Of a DNA stretch of 64,000 nt, positions 37,901 to 46,787 are shown one piece after another. Position numbers and translations under genes: made by a program. Positions within the stretch are counted from its first letter, which is position 1. The number at the start of each line of letters is the position of its first letter. The stretch lies in the NCBI GenBank assembly GCA_028752905.1, contig JAQNBH010000010.1:13473984-13537983 (forward strand), read 5' to 3'. The notes beneath the pieces were generated by a model. The model was not told the origin of the DNA and ran no database searches. It worked only from the letters and a program-made list of their open reading frames with translations. Origin of the DNA: Cladorhizidae sp. MBARI D1340-BT2 (lineage: Eukaryota; Porifera; Demospongiae; Poecilosclerida; Cladorhizidae).

Positions 37901-40900
37901 ACTTTACTATCTGAACCATTGCTGCTGCTGCTGTCAGAGCTTTCCTGCTCTCTCCTGTTCACAGTCTTATCCATTGTTGCTGCTGCTCAGAGCTTTCCTG
38001 CTCTCTCCTGTTTACTATCTGAAACATTGTTGCTGCTGCTCAGAGCTTTCCTGCTCTCTCCTGTATTAACATTAAAATCACCTTCTCAATAAATTTTATT
38101 CACTGGACATTTCGACTAGATGCTATCGTCTTAATCAGGAATATATATTGGTTGATTGTAAAATGGAAGGAAGCAATAGTAGATGGAAATAGGAATGTAC
38201 CATTTTGAGATCAACATTTAGATGGCTCTTTGCCATAAGTATAAATAGTAAAAATAACGTTCAGATTTGATAAAAAGTTATAACAATACTTGTACACAAC
38301 TACTACATCAAAAAAAATAGCATAGTTCAATCTTTAGGATGTGGCACAGCAGACCTTCACATATCCAAACCCTATGAGACCAAACCCAGTTTGATAGGCG
38401 AAATTAAATTTATTAATAAGTGAAGCACTGGCTTTAAACTAAACATGATTGTGGTCAAGAACTTATTGTAGCTGTTTTAAGTTTGCATGTCTCTTAACAA
38501 CAGCTAAAGTAAAAAATACCACACTGAAGGTAAGGTAGGATCTTTTTGCAGATAAGACGTGCAACTGCACCTGTTTATTTAGATGACAGCTGCAAGGCTA
38601 TTTAAGTGCCAATGATGTATATTAACTGATTGCTGCAAGGTCAGGTATTTACTACAGTGTAATATACAAATTCTGTAGTGGGTCTAATTATTACTTTTTC
38701 ACAATGCACTATTAATACTATTTCCTTTAAATAGTACAAGGTGTTGTTTTAGTTTAATTACATTACTGGTTGTGTTAGATGTATAACATGAACAACATCC
38801 ACATATTGGCAAAAGTCATCTTGTACATTGAAAACAAAGCTTTTACTCATTGCATATGTTTCATTATTCACATATATATATGCATATATATATATACACA
38901 TATATAGGAAGCTGAGAGATCTTGATGTAACCAAGTTCCACGTCCAACTATTTCTGGCCATGATCTTCATGCTAGTAGTGTTTGTGGCTGGAGTGGACAG
39001 GACAGAAGTAGTCGGAGGATGCATAGCTGCCTCTGTCTTGATACATTACTTTACCTTGACATCCATACTATGGATGATGGCTGAAGCTATACTTATGCTC
39101 CAGAAATTCGTGTTTGTCTTTAAGCAACTCACCAAGAAGGGGGTTATCATTTCTTCTCTAGTGGTGTGGTGTAAGTTATGAACACAACAAATCCTTAGCT
39201 GACATAATGAAATTACAACGATCTTCTGAATAATCAACTTGAAATTTGCTCACTTGACATTTCAACTTGCTCTGGCCTTCTTAATAATGAGTATATCGAT
39301 GGTGTAGATTATTGACAGGATCTGTGTAAATTCATAACAACTCAAACATTTTAAGTTTACCCTCTTTCATTCAAATTTATTTTCCACAAGTTTTGTAGCA
39401 AATGTTGAATATCTGGTGAGATAATTTATAAAATCTTGAATAAAATTAGAGTACTTGAGAAATCATAATACTTAGCCCTTATATATTTCAGTGACTCCTT
39501 TAATAGCAGTTGGAATACCTCTAATTATTGACTTGGCTAATGGAACTGAAGCATCTACTGACCTTATCATAATTGTAAGTTCTATTCTACTTAATAGACA
39601 ATTAATCATGATTAACAATATATTATTCTAGATGCTCTAGCCTTCATCATGAATAATTTTTTATTCTGATGAAGAGTATCTAGTTGAAATGTTGAGAGAG
39701 TAAATTTCAAGTTGATTATTGAGAAGTCATTGTAAATTAATTTTTTTATTGATTTCTATTGAGTACTTTTCCTCTTAATTTTTTATCACTACTTTTAGGT
39801 AGAGTGTACAATTTTCTACTTAATTCAACTTAATTAAGGTATTAGGGAAAGTTTACCACCAGTGAAAAGGTAGGATATGCTTAAAAAAGAGAGATATGAC
39901 ATCAGGTCTCAACTTACATAGTGAAGTGGATATTAGCTTCACATACTCAGAAAATACATAATCTACACAATTAAATTCATCTGGGTCAATATAATATACC
40001 ACATTCATGAGTTTTTAAAAGTGCATAACCTCATTAAAATAAATTGGGTGGATCTCACTCTCTTAAAAAGATAGTTGGTAGGGTATAGATAGGTACTAGT
40101 TCCTTTTGTGATGGTGCTTCACATGAGCCACTTTTTTTTAAATAAAGAGTAGGTAATTTGTGAATTACCTGTGATGGTAGCGATTTATATTTAAATGCAG
40201 TGAACTATTTTATTATGGTAGTTAAATGTTATTGAAAATTAACACATTTCCAAAAATGTTTTTCCCCGAAGATTTCTTCGAATGCCAACACCACATATAT
40301 AGCTAACTCAGGGCTGTGTTAAGTTCTTCTAATAGTGATTCTTTGAATGCCAACACCACATAGCTAACTCAGGGTTGTGTTAAGTTCTTCTAAGAGTGAT
40401 TCTTTGAATGCCAACACCACATAGCTAACTCAGGGTTGTGTTAAGTTCTTCTAAGAGTGATTCTTTGAATGCCAGTACCACATACCTAACTCAGGGTGGT
40501 GTTAAGTTCTTCTAAGAGTGATTCTTTGAATGCCAACACACACACACACACACTACACACACACACTACACACACATTCTGGACCTTATTATCTAGTAAG
40601 ATGCATTAGTAGTCTGTGGTCTGAACTTAAAGAATGTTAATACTAATACAGTGCCCCTACAACAGCTCCTTAAATCGGTAAGGGACTCCACTGTAGACGT
40701 TGTAGTTTCACACACACCCTTTGTGAGAAATGTGACATGGAGAGTAATGAAGGGGTTTGTAAGTGAATACAACTTATTTTAATTTATATTATTGAAGTCA
40801 GCTGCGGGAATGTGTGACGGGAGTGGACACTAATGCTGGCACTGGCTCATGGCACTGATATTCACAGGTAGTCCAAATTCAAGCACTAACTCTCAAGGTG

Positions 40901-41943
40901 CTAACCGTGCTACTCTGCTCTTAATCTGCCTTAAACTGTGCGGCTTGACTAACAAAAATGTTATCCATGCAGCCCAGGGAGGGTGTGGCCATCCTAATTA
41001 GTTTAAATAGCATTCTTCCACCTCCTCGTAGTTAAGCAGCTCTGATGATGAAAGTTACAAGCTATAGTTATATTTCGAAGGAGAAACTCACTTTTAACAT
41101 CATTACCTCAGCAAACTATGCATACCTACTCTAATAGTATTAGGATGAAATATTTATTGCTTTATCATGTGTACATATTGTTTGTCTTCTTTACATGCAA
41201 GCATTACCTATTATCCATTTCTTTTATGCAGCTGCTTCCTCGACAATGTTGTCGTTTTTTGGTCGGCTTTCTTGGGGCCAATTTTAGCAGCCATTCTAGT
41301 CAACATTGTGATCTTCATTATAGTCATAGTTGTACTGGTTAGACAAAAAAGACGAATGCTGTCTCGTGAGAAGAAACATATGGATTTTAAAAAAGTCGTT
41401 CTTCTCGTGATCAGTCTGGCTGGAATAATGTTCTTATTTGGAATCTCATGGATATTTGCTGCTTTCACTTTCTCTGTCCAAGAAATCCGCAAACCCAGTC
41501 AAGTTCTCTTCACTGTCTTCAATTCCTTTCAAGGATTCTTCATCTTTTTATTCTTCTGCATCATTAGCAAGGAAACGCGTGACATGTGGAAAGATGTTCT
41601 GTGCTGTGGCAAGTACAAGTCTAATTATTCCAAGCACAGCATGAAATTTAGCAATGCCTCATCCAAGTATAAAGACCATAGTAAGAACCTCAAGCTTGGA
41701 AATCCCTCATCTTCAGATTACACATCAGAGAACAATTTGAGCACTGGCATTTTCTCAAACAACAGGAAAACTTTATCCGAGACTCCTTTATATTTGAAGT
41801 ATACTTCTGCTGGCAAGAAAAGTGTTTCTGAAATTGAACCTGAGCCAACAAATCCTGCAAGGGAAGAGAAGAAAGAAGTCTCGGCAAGCATTGAAGGCAA
41901 AAATGATGGTAATGAATATACCCTATCAGATGTGAACTTATAA
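19744..41943 (+). CDS. Adhesion G-protein-coupled receptor, 15-exon model
   Basis: Fifteen exons joined by GT-AG introns with consistent phases give about 1,044 codons ending at TAA 41,941-41,943. Domains: signal peptide (1-26); an unrecognised N-glycosylated region (about 40-277); HormR domain (about 289-342: C...W...C...QCGPGGVW...C); GAIN (357-637) ending in a GPS with Cys 594, 613, 625, 627, Trp 597 and 608, and the cleavage triad H629-L630|T631; seven membrane segments (655-682 to TM7); and a Ser/Lys-rich tail ending DVNL. TM3 carries HYFTLTSILWMMAEA, typical of class B2 receptors. Cys 722 (top of TM3) and Cys 809 (loop 2) form the expected disulfide pair. Autoproteolysis should leave a tethered agonist starting TNFAVLI. 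The ligand is unknown. No disabling mutation is seen. Confidence 0.88.
19941..25512 (+). other. aGPCR intron 1 (5.6 kb)
   Basis: Very AT-rich, especially 22,340-22,490. It contains a short poly-C run near 20,448, a 138-codon minus-strand frame at 20,781-21,197 and an 86-codon plus-strand frame at 21,582-21,842. Neither frame resembles a known family. Phases of exons 1 and 2 match directly, so no extra exon is required. Confidence 0.6.
25513..26147 (+). CDS. aGPCR exon 2: unrecognised N-terminal ectodomain
   Basis: Acceptor TTTCCAG at 25,512 and donor GTAAGA at 26,148. The 635-nt exon encodes about 211 residues with alternating hydrophobic strands and sites SNMS, WNGT, QNVS and SNTS for N-glycosylation. 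Two cysteines (ICGQ, GTCF) are visible. I recognise no domain. The in-phase joins on both sides (2 into 1, then 1) support it as a real exon of this gene. Confidence 0.75.
26148..27455 (+). other. aGPCR intron 2
   Basis: AT-rich, with no gene, repeat array or element recognised. Confidence 0.6.
27456..27479 (+). CDS. aGPCR exon 3: 24-nt microexon
   Basis: TTTGTAG acceptor, 24 nt, GTAAGT donor. In phase 1 to phase 1 it encodes VCTSSTIQ, linking the unknown ectodomain to the HormR exon. Skipping it would keep the frame, so alternative splicing is possible. Confidence 0.6.
28088..28103 (+). repeat. Poly-G run
   Basis: Sixteen consecutive G after an A-run. The length may be unreliable in assembly. 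Confidence 0.8.
30465..30620. repeat. Minisatellite in aGPCR intron 3
   Basis: Four to five copies of a ~35-bp unit containing GTTATAGGACATTAATAAT and GATGTATA, with small length changes. Confidence 0.8.
30737..30948 (+). CDS. aGPCR exon 4: HormR domain
   Basis: Acceptor TCTACAG, donor GTAAGT. It encodes FCTAEKTVHLNFSYSWEKT, then MPCNF, RQCGPGGVWLQP and SLC. The Cys/Trp spacing with the G-G-x-W turn is that of the hormone-receptor domain found before GAIN domains. Phase 1 in, phase 0 out. Confidence 0.85.
30949..31932 (+). other. aGPCR intron 4
   Basis: AT-rich; no element or gene recognised. Confidence 0.55.
31933..32100 (+). CDS. aGPCR exon 5: GAIN subdomain A start
   Basis: Acceptor TTTTTAG, donor GTAAGT, 56 codons, phase 0-0. 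Helical sequence (VTLQTVEGQL, TTNVLVMVESFLTSV) with an NTT site, as expected for GAIN subdomain A. Confidence 0.8.
32320..32455. repeat. (CA)n-rich array
   Basis: Impure CA repeats with ATG and CCACA interruptions. It generates spurious open frames on both strands. Confidence 0.85.
32944..33330 (-). pseudogene. Non-LTR retrotransposon reverse-transcriptase fragment
   Basis: On the minus strand 33,330-33,260 reads KDKSLVGCWLDLANAYAKIQ, resembling the palm block (WLDLANAYGSV) of some non-LTR reverse transcriptases. After a stop, 33,153-32,944 reads GGLRLTSLQEPASIQAVRSA, resembling the C-terminal GGLGLPS block that ends many such ORFs. The middle of the RT is missing. Family is not assigned. 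Confidence 0.5.
33686..34246. mobile_element. Inverted-repeat (MITE-like) element 1
   Basis: The 31-bp arm starting GATAGGATCTGAGAAAAGG at 33,686 is repeated inverted, with one mismatch, ending at 34,246. Sequence inside has no recognisable protein. Arm length and size suggest a non-autonomous DNA transposon or its subterminal repeats. Target duplications were not identified. Confidence 0.6.
34329..34617. mobile_element. Inverted-repeat (MITE-like) element 2
   Basis: Arms CTGTACACTTCTGGTAGTTG (left) and the reverse complement of CAACTACCAGGAAGTGTACAG (right) match with one gap and enclose about 245 bp of non-coding DNA. Confidence 0.5.
35982..36064 (+). CDS. aGPCR exon 6: GAIN
   Basis: Acceptor CTATATAG, donor GTTAGT, phase 0 to 2. 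Encodes VMMEIVNIISSLLQWAANLF, an amphipathic helix of GAIN subdomain A. Confidence 0.75.
36128..36233 (+). CDS. aGPCR exon 7: GAIN
   Basis: Acceptor TTCACAG, donor GTAAGC, phase 2 to 0. Encodes IILSSEALAAQYAQSLL and NFILVAEN, the last helix of subdomain A and first strand of subdomain B. Confidence 0.75.
36289..36340 (+). CDS. aGPCR exon 8: GAIN
   Basis: Acceptor TTTATAG and a weak donor GTATTA. 52 nt, phase 0 to 1, encoding LPLKILQSLDRSISLKK. Confidence 0.65.
36518..36795 (+). CDS. aGPCR exon 9: GAIN subdomain B
   Basis: Encodes AAGDLAASIILPSSAF...SDRTQVGLFFARYQ...VGSSIIAATVAPELPFD and ILSIPTEINGS, the beta-rich body of GAIN. Two acceptors six bases apart (36,518 or 36,524) both fit phase 1. 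Donor GTAAAT at 36,796, phase 0. The open frame continues 15 codons past the donor, so the end depends on the splice to the GPS exon. Confidence 0.75.
37107..37262 (+). CDS. aGPCR exon 10: GPS motif
   Basis: Acceptor GGTTCAG, donor GTGAGT, 52 codons, phase 0-0. VCVSWDF...NWTPEGC...VNCECDHLTNFAVLI holds all four GPS cysteines, both tryptophans and the HL|T autocleavage site. Every residue needed for self-cleavage is visible. Confidence 0.93.
37696..37835 (+). CDS. aGPCR exon 11: TM1
   Basis: Acceptor CTCTTCAG, donor GTGAGT, phase 0 to 2. Encodes the post-GPS linker (DICPRVQPEGC) and the first membrane segment (AITYIGVTLSLIGLIITVIT). Confidence 0.88.
37836..38907 (+). other. aGPCR intron 11
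   Basis: Contains a three-copy tandem repeat (37,905-38,065) and ends in an alternating TATATA/TACACA tract just before the acceptor at 38,907. Confidence 0.6.
37905..38065. repeat. Three-copy tandem repeat
   Basis: Units of about 55-65 bp containing CATTGYTGCTGCTGCT, CAGAGCTTTCCTGCTCTC and TCCTG. The first unit has one extra CTG triplet. Confidence 0.8.
38908..39170 (+). CDS. aGPCR exon 12: TM2-TM3, start of TM4
   Basis: Acceptor TATATAG, donor GTAAGT, phase 2 to 1. LFLAMIFMLVVFVAG is TM2, C722 is the loop-linking Cys, HYFTLTSILWMMAEAILML is TM3 and VIISSLVVW begins TM4. Confidence 0.92.
39492..39574 (+). CDS. aGPCR exon 13: TM4
   Basis: Acceptor TATTTCAG, donor GTAAGT, phase 1 to 0. Encodes LTPLIAVGIPLIIDL and the loop start with an NGT glycosylation site. 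Confidence 0.85.
40272..40536. repeat. ~61-bp minisatellite in the receptor gene
   Basis: Over four tandem copies of a 61-bp unit (starts GATTCTTTGAATGCCA, includes CATAGCTAACTCAGGG and GTTAAGTTCTTCT). Copies are highly alike; the first carries an extra ATAT. Confidence 0.92.
40652..40677 (+). CDS. aGPCR exon 14: 26-nt microexon (loop 2)
   Basis: Exon 13 ends in phase 0 and exon 15 starts needing phase 2, so a piece of 3n+2 nt is required. TACAG at 40,647-40,651 and GTAAGG at 40,678 bracket 26 nt encoding CPYNSSLN plus two bases, which complete an Arg codon with exon 15. It adds an N-glycosylation site to extracellular loop 2. It is inferred from phase and splice signals only. Confidence 0.5.
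41232..41943 (+). CDS. aGPCR exon 15: TM5-TM7 and cytoplasmic tail
   Basis: Acceptor TTATGCAG; stop TAA at 41,941. Starts CFLDNVVVFWSAFLGP (loop 2 Cys and TM5), then KKVVLLVISLAGIMFLFGIS (TM6), VLFTVFNSFQGFFIFLFFC (TM7), a CCGKYKS palmitoylation-like stretch and a ~110-residue Ser/Lys/Glu-rich tail. An AATAAA lies at 41,955-41,960. Confidence 0.93.
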
Positions 41944-41954
41944 AAAGCAGAGGT

Positions 41955-41960
41955 AATAAA
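41955..41960 (+). terminator. AATAAA polyadenylation signal of the receptor gene
   Basis: AATAAA only 12 bases after the stop codon. If used, the 3' UTR would be very short. Later AT-rich sequence may hold other signals. Confidence 0.5.
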
Positions 41961-42451
41961 TTTGTAGACTGACTGTTATTTATGTTCATAGCATAGCTCA
42001 TACTGTCATAACCCATGAAAAAATATTACTATATACAATCTTTGTTATTATATTTCTAGTTGAACATTATATTATGGTCATTGGATAAATTTAGACAACA
42101 AGTGTCTGAGTAAACTCTAATATAATGTAATTCAGAACGAAGTTTCTAGAAAAGTAAATGGCACTTAAGCTGAAAATATTAACTTCCTGGACAATTTTTT
42201 AAGATTCTATAAAAAGTGAGTGTGTCTTACCAAAAATATAGCATAAATAACAAACTTTCTCAATATTCAAACTTAACCATACAATTTTTATGCTAGATAG
42301 TCTATGCAATAACTTAACGTTTTAAATTTCTGCGGTGATGTGTATAAATCTCTAATCTCTAAGTGGAAATGTATAAAGTTCAGAGCAGGATTTGCACGTT
42401 ATAAATATTTATTAGTTTATTGTTTTTGATTAGTTTAGGTATAGCTATAAT

Positions 42452-42518
42452 GCAGGTTTCTGTTACACCTGATATATGTCGGGGAGGATGACATATATCA
42501 GGTGTAACAGAAGCCTGC
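42452..42518 (+). other. 29-bp hairpin, 9-nt loop (candidate small-RNA precursor or palindromic element)
   Basis: Arm 42,452-42,480 (GCAGGTTTCTGTTACACC...) pairs with 42,490-42,518. The single difference is a U-G wobble if transcribed from the plus strand and an A-C mismatch from the minus strand. The loop is GGGGAGGAT. The size is that of a pre-miRNA, but no expression evidence exists here. Confidence 0.7.
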
Positions 42519-42535
42519 TGTATATATTCATGCAG

Positions 42536-42589
42536 TATTCTGTTTTGCTTCAGTAAAATACTTTGTGTATATCAGAGCAAAACAGAATA
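42536..42589. other. Second hairpin, 14-bp stem
   Basis: TATTCTGTTTTGCT (42,536-42,549) and its exact reverse complement (42,576-42,589) enclose 26 nt. Outer ATTCAT/ATGAAT words extend pairing across a 4-nt bulge. It begins 17 nt after the first hairpin. Confidence 0.7.
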
Positions 42590-43330
42590 TGAATAAAAAC
42601 ACAGAGGTTGAGTCCATGGAAATGGGAAATCTTCGATATAAGTAGGAAAAACTACACACAATTTACACCACTAGGATAATAGATTTGATAAAAGAATGTT
42701 TTTAACAATATATGAAAGTTAGCAGCCTTCCTGCAATCACACACACAAAAAAATGATGGCAGCATGCTGTAGGACTAGACATATTGGTTATGCTGGATGG
42801 TAGGGATGCTGGTGAGTTGAGCATCAATATATAATATATTATGGTACTCATTGCTGTGAACATCTTAAAATAATACCAGATTTAACTCTGATCACTTGCA
42901 GAATCTGACCACTTCACTCCTTACATAGTGTAAATATGATCAGGTAAATAATATTTCCCCCGAGTAGTTAAAACAAAAAAAGCCTGCTGCAATATCTGGT
43001 ATTACATAATTGTGATGTTTGTTGGATCTACTTGTAACAATAATGCAACTGTTAGGAAGTCCTGCATCTTTCATGTATCTGATCAACTGAGAGTTCATTG
43101 AGAATATTGGATGACTGGTCAAAAGAAAGGAAACATACTTATCCCATGCCAGCTACAAATATTTCAAGGACATTATTATATATAATATAAAAATTTCTAT
43201 ATACACGTACTTGAAAGTATTTTTTATTGCATTTCACATTTCACTGCCAACATAACAGCTAAAAGCTGAAATTTTTGCTTTCATAATTCAGCCTAATTTA
43301 TTCTAATTATAGGAATTTTGGCGTGGTTAA

Positions 43331-43401
43331 TGTGGTGTTTAGGAGGTGGCTATGGTATTAGGAGGCAGAGATAACTTGTGAATCAAGAGACAAGATATAT
43401 T
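43331..43401 (-). repeat. 3' LTR end fragment
   Basis: 71 bp starting TGTGGTGTTTAGG that match the left edges of the three repeat units, apart from one small insertion (GAGG). Left of it lies unrelated DNA (GCGTGGTTAA), so 43,331 is the outer edge of the element. The right side joins truncated RT. Confidence 0.7.
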
Positions 43402-44956
43402 CATGTCCACACAGATTCGAACATCTCCATTTTTCTTTGGGATGATAACCAGGGGAGATACCCATGGAGTAGCTCCTTCCACTTTCTCAATAATTCCTGA
43501 TTCTCTAAGCGTTCTAGCTCTTGAGCTACTTTTTTTCTCAGGTGAAAAGGAATTTGACGAGCACATTGAACAACTGGAGTTACGGTACGGTCGATGTGGA
43601 GTTTGATATTGGTGTTTCAAATTACCGATCCCTATAAAAAGGTTTGGGTATTGCTGAACTAACATATCACTCCCAGTTGATAGATCCTGAATTTGATTTA
43701 TCTTGATATCAATGAGACCAAATTTTGTGGCTCTCTTGTAGCTGAGAAGAGATCCATGGTTTCCTTGTAACACATGGATTGTAGATGTGTTGTGTTTCTG
43801 CTTGAATTCAAGAACAGCTTCAAATTTCCCAACTACCACAAGCTGTGATTTGGAACCATAAGCAAAAAGACGCTTGGTTAGATTCTCGAGCTTAATTTTC
43901 TTGGATTCATTGATTTTTGCAAATGTGCTCTCATCGAAGATATCTGTCGATGCACCAGTGTCAACAATCATCTTGATGGGAGCACCATTCATGTTAATCT
44001 GTACTTCAGGTGTTTTGGAATCAAATGAATCTTTGTACAAGGTCTATAAGTACTCATCATCAGTGCTACTGTCCTCAATCTGCTGCTGAGACACTTCTGT
44101 TGACACATGATGCAAATATGATTTTGGAGAGTGTGGTCATGGGCATTGATGTGAGTTGCTACAACTATTGTCATTAGTCTGTTTGGATAGACACACCTTA
44201 GTGAAATGATTTTGTTTTCCACACTTCCAGCAAGTTTGACCTTTGGCAGGGCAGGGATTGTTTGTGTGCGGCCATGTCAATCCACAGTTTCGGCATTGGG
44301 TGTTCTTCGTTGATAGTGGCTTACTCCTACGAAATTGCTTTCCTTTGCGAACATAATTTACCAATTCAACAGAACCTTGAGACAATGACTTCTCTATTCC
44401 ATCTGCTTGTGATTCACTATTTTCTAGGGAACATGCTCTGGACAAAAGATTAGCAAGAGTGAGTCTTTCTTCATGTAGAGCAAACTTTCTGAGACGCTTT
44501 GACTCGCAGTTCTGAATTATTGTCGAGTTCAATTCTTTGTCCAGATCATTAAACTCACAGTTAGCTGCCAAACTTCTCAGTCATATGGCAAATTGAGCTA
44601 CAGTTTCACCCTTCTGTTGAGCTTCCTGTCGAAATTGAAAAATTTCAAAGTCTACATTCTTCTTTGGTGAGAAATATTCAGTTAGCTTAGTTATGGCTGT
44701 GCCATAGTCATCTCCAGCATCAGGGATGGTATCAAATATTTCTTGTGTTGTTTGTCCAGTTTGATACAGGAAGAGTGCATGCTTCTGTTTGTCATCTGTG
44801 ACGTTCATGGCTACCAGGTATGTCTTGAAACGCTTTGTCCAACTCTTCCACCTCTGACTTAGTGAACTAGGTTCATGTATAGGGTCAAATTGGGGTAACG
44901 GTGACAACTCAATCCTGGCTACCATAGCTAATAGCTAGCTACAATAGAACTATCTT

Positions 44957-44971
44957 TGATCCTCGTCTCCA
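44957..44971 (-). other. Primer-binding-site-like sequence
   Basis: On the minus strand TGGAGACGAGGATC follows the LTR-type CACCACA end by two bases. The copy C equivalent (59,239-59,253) reads TGGCGACGAGGATC. The TGG start matches a tRNA CCA tail; the start TGGCGAC resembles Arg-tRNA-type sites, but the tRNA was not checked. Confidence 0.5.
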
Positions 44972-45239
44972 GTTGTGGTGTTTAGGTGGCTATGGTATTA
45001 GGAGGCAGAGATAACTTGTGAATCAAGAGACAAGATATATTCCAATCACATGCATATCACACACTAATACAATCCATCGTGACGTAACAACATATGACGT
45101 ATGATGATAATGTGACGTATATAATAACTAAATAATTTAGTTGATTTTTCTGGTATGACAAATTGCTACTTTTATCAAGCAGAATGAAGCTTACCTCTGA
45201 CAATGTCAACTCATCGCTGTTCTATCATGTTAATATCAC

Positions 45240-46568
45240 TACCACCCACCACTTGCAGAAGAGGAAGCTGTAATTCATAGCTAATAAAGTAGAGCAGGTA
45301 CTATATACAACCAGTGAAAATGTTGTAGCTATATACTCCATCGAAGTGTCAACATATGTTCATCTAAATTACCTTATGGTTCCCCTGAGGTTGGATTAAA
45401 ACATATAACGTTTTCAACATTGCTGAAAATGGTGCTTCAATGTAACTGAAGCGAAGATCTTCAAGTAATTTATCTTTCCCAAGTAAAATTACTGACTATG
45501 AAGCAGCACTTCACTAACTAGCCACTTAGTCTAAGTTTGGTGACTAAACTTCCAATATCATTAAGTTCCAGATCCCCACAGTGTCGCGACCAAGAGAATC
45601 TTACTGTTGTGCTGGCCATGCAAATTGGAGGATAAATTTGTCAATTTGCAAGAATCTGCCACTCAAAGTTGATGCAGTCAAAAGGTAACCTTGAAAAAGC
45701 CCACTCACGGGTAAATTTTGGAAAATAGTGATAAATTGGATGACACCAAAACCTAAGCCATGTGGAATGGAAGTACTGGCCTCTGTGTGTGGTAAATCTG
45801 TCATCAATGAAGCCCTACTACAGATGCAAGTGATACTGATGCAATGCCCGAAGAGACAGACCACATTAAATAATGAGTGTACGACACAAGTGGTCAGTAC
45901 AAGTTTATCCAACTCTCTCTGTATAATAAGATATTATATTATATTAACAAACTTTCAGCTCGTTGTATAACAATGTAAGGTAATACTTGTTTTATTTACA
46001 TATTACTGCCTCTATAGAGCAAGCTGGTTCTCCAGATTTAGAGAGTTAAATAACTTTTCAGCTATTGCAAATGTCAGTGATGACATTTTAAGTGACAATG
46101 GAAACTTTGTAATTGTTTTAGTTGCAAAAACATCATTATTTAATTACTAATTATTTCTGTGGGTTGCATTAACCATGAATATGTCTAACAAGACAGTGTC
46201 CCTGTCCCGCCATATTAGTCTCATGCTCATTTGCCATATTAGTCTCGCCTGTTATTTTAATTTTTTTAATTTATTTATTATTTTTTATATTTTTTATAAA
46301 TTGATGCAAATACAAGCGCAAATGCATAGGAATGGCTAATAGCAACCAAATGCTAGTGTTATTAAAGTCACCCTATATAGTTACATGAGTAATGGGATGC
46401 ACACATAAGAGATGAATAAGTAAAATAGTCTGATAAAATATAATAAACACAAAGATATTGAATATATAATAGGGATTAGGATTGATAAGGTGATCATGGG
46501 TTATGCTTAAAGGAATTAATATTAGGAGCAAACACAACAAAGTCAGGTAAATTATTCCATATTCCTAT
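45240..46568. other. Non-coding stretch of repeat unit B
   Basis: It includes about 200 bp (45,240-45,440) absent from copy A but present in copy C. The remainder matches 2,060-3,185. No recognised gene. Confidence 0.5.
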
Positions 46569-46787
46569 TCCGTATTAGTCTCACCTGACATAATTATTAG
46601 TCTCACCTGACATATTAGTCTCACCTGCCATATTGTCTCACTTGTCATATTAGTCTCACTTGCCATATAAATCTCACCTGTCATATTAGTCTCACCTGCC
46701 ATTAGTCTCACCTGCCATATTGTCTCATCTGACATATTAGTCCCACCTGCCATATCTCACCTGTCATATTAGTCTCACCTGCCATAA
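46569..46787. repeat. Minisatellite, ~18-bp unit (copy B)
   Basis: Same unit and order as 3,186-3,405. Confidence 0.9.

Larger units (their letters stand above)
39575..41231 (+). other. aGPCR introns 13 and 14 region
   Basis: Contains the ~61-bp tandem array (40,272-40,536), a short CA array (about 40,537-40,576) and the proposed microexon 40,652-40,677. Confidence 0.55.
41961..43330. other. Spacer 3' of the receptor gene
   Basis: No protein gene. It contains the two hairpins described separately; the rest is AT-rich unique-looking sequence. Confidence 0.55.
43331..44973 (-). pseudogene. gypsy-type LTR retrotransposon remnant: gag, protease, partial RT
   Basis: Minus strand. Gag starts at 44,925 (MVARIELSPLPQFDP). 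A CGA-to-TGA stop at about 44,580 interrupts it (copy C reads Arg there). It continues 44,571-44,137 with two zinc knuckles (CRNCGLTWPH..., CWKCGKQNHFTKVC). The frame 44,040-43,339 holds the aspartic protease DTGASTDIF and the RT start TPWVSPLVIIPKKNG. At 43,402 the RT is cut just after ICVDM and fused to a 71-bp LTR end. Most of RT, RNase H, integrase and the LTR start are deleted. The domain order is the usual gag-PR-RT, unlike the element at 15,430. Confidence 0.85.

Noticed and set aside
39797..39838. Alternative linking exon after TTTTAG at 39,797
   Set aside because: It contains an in-frame TAA before its donor, so it cannot join exons 13 and 15.
40709..40762. Alternative linking exon ending at GTAAGT 40,763
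   Set aside because: The start that gives the right length has an in-frame TGA; the open version has the wrong phase.
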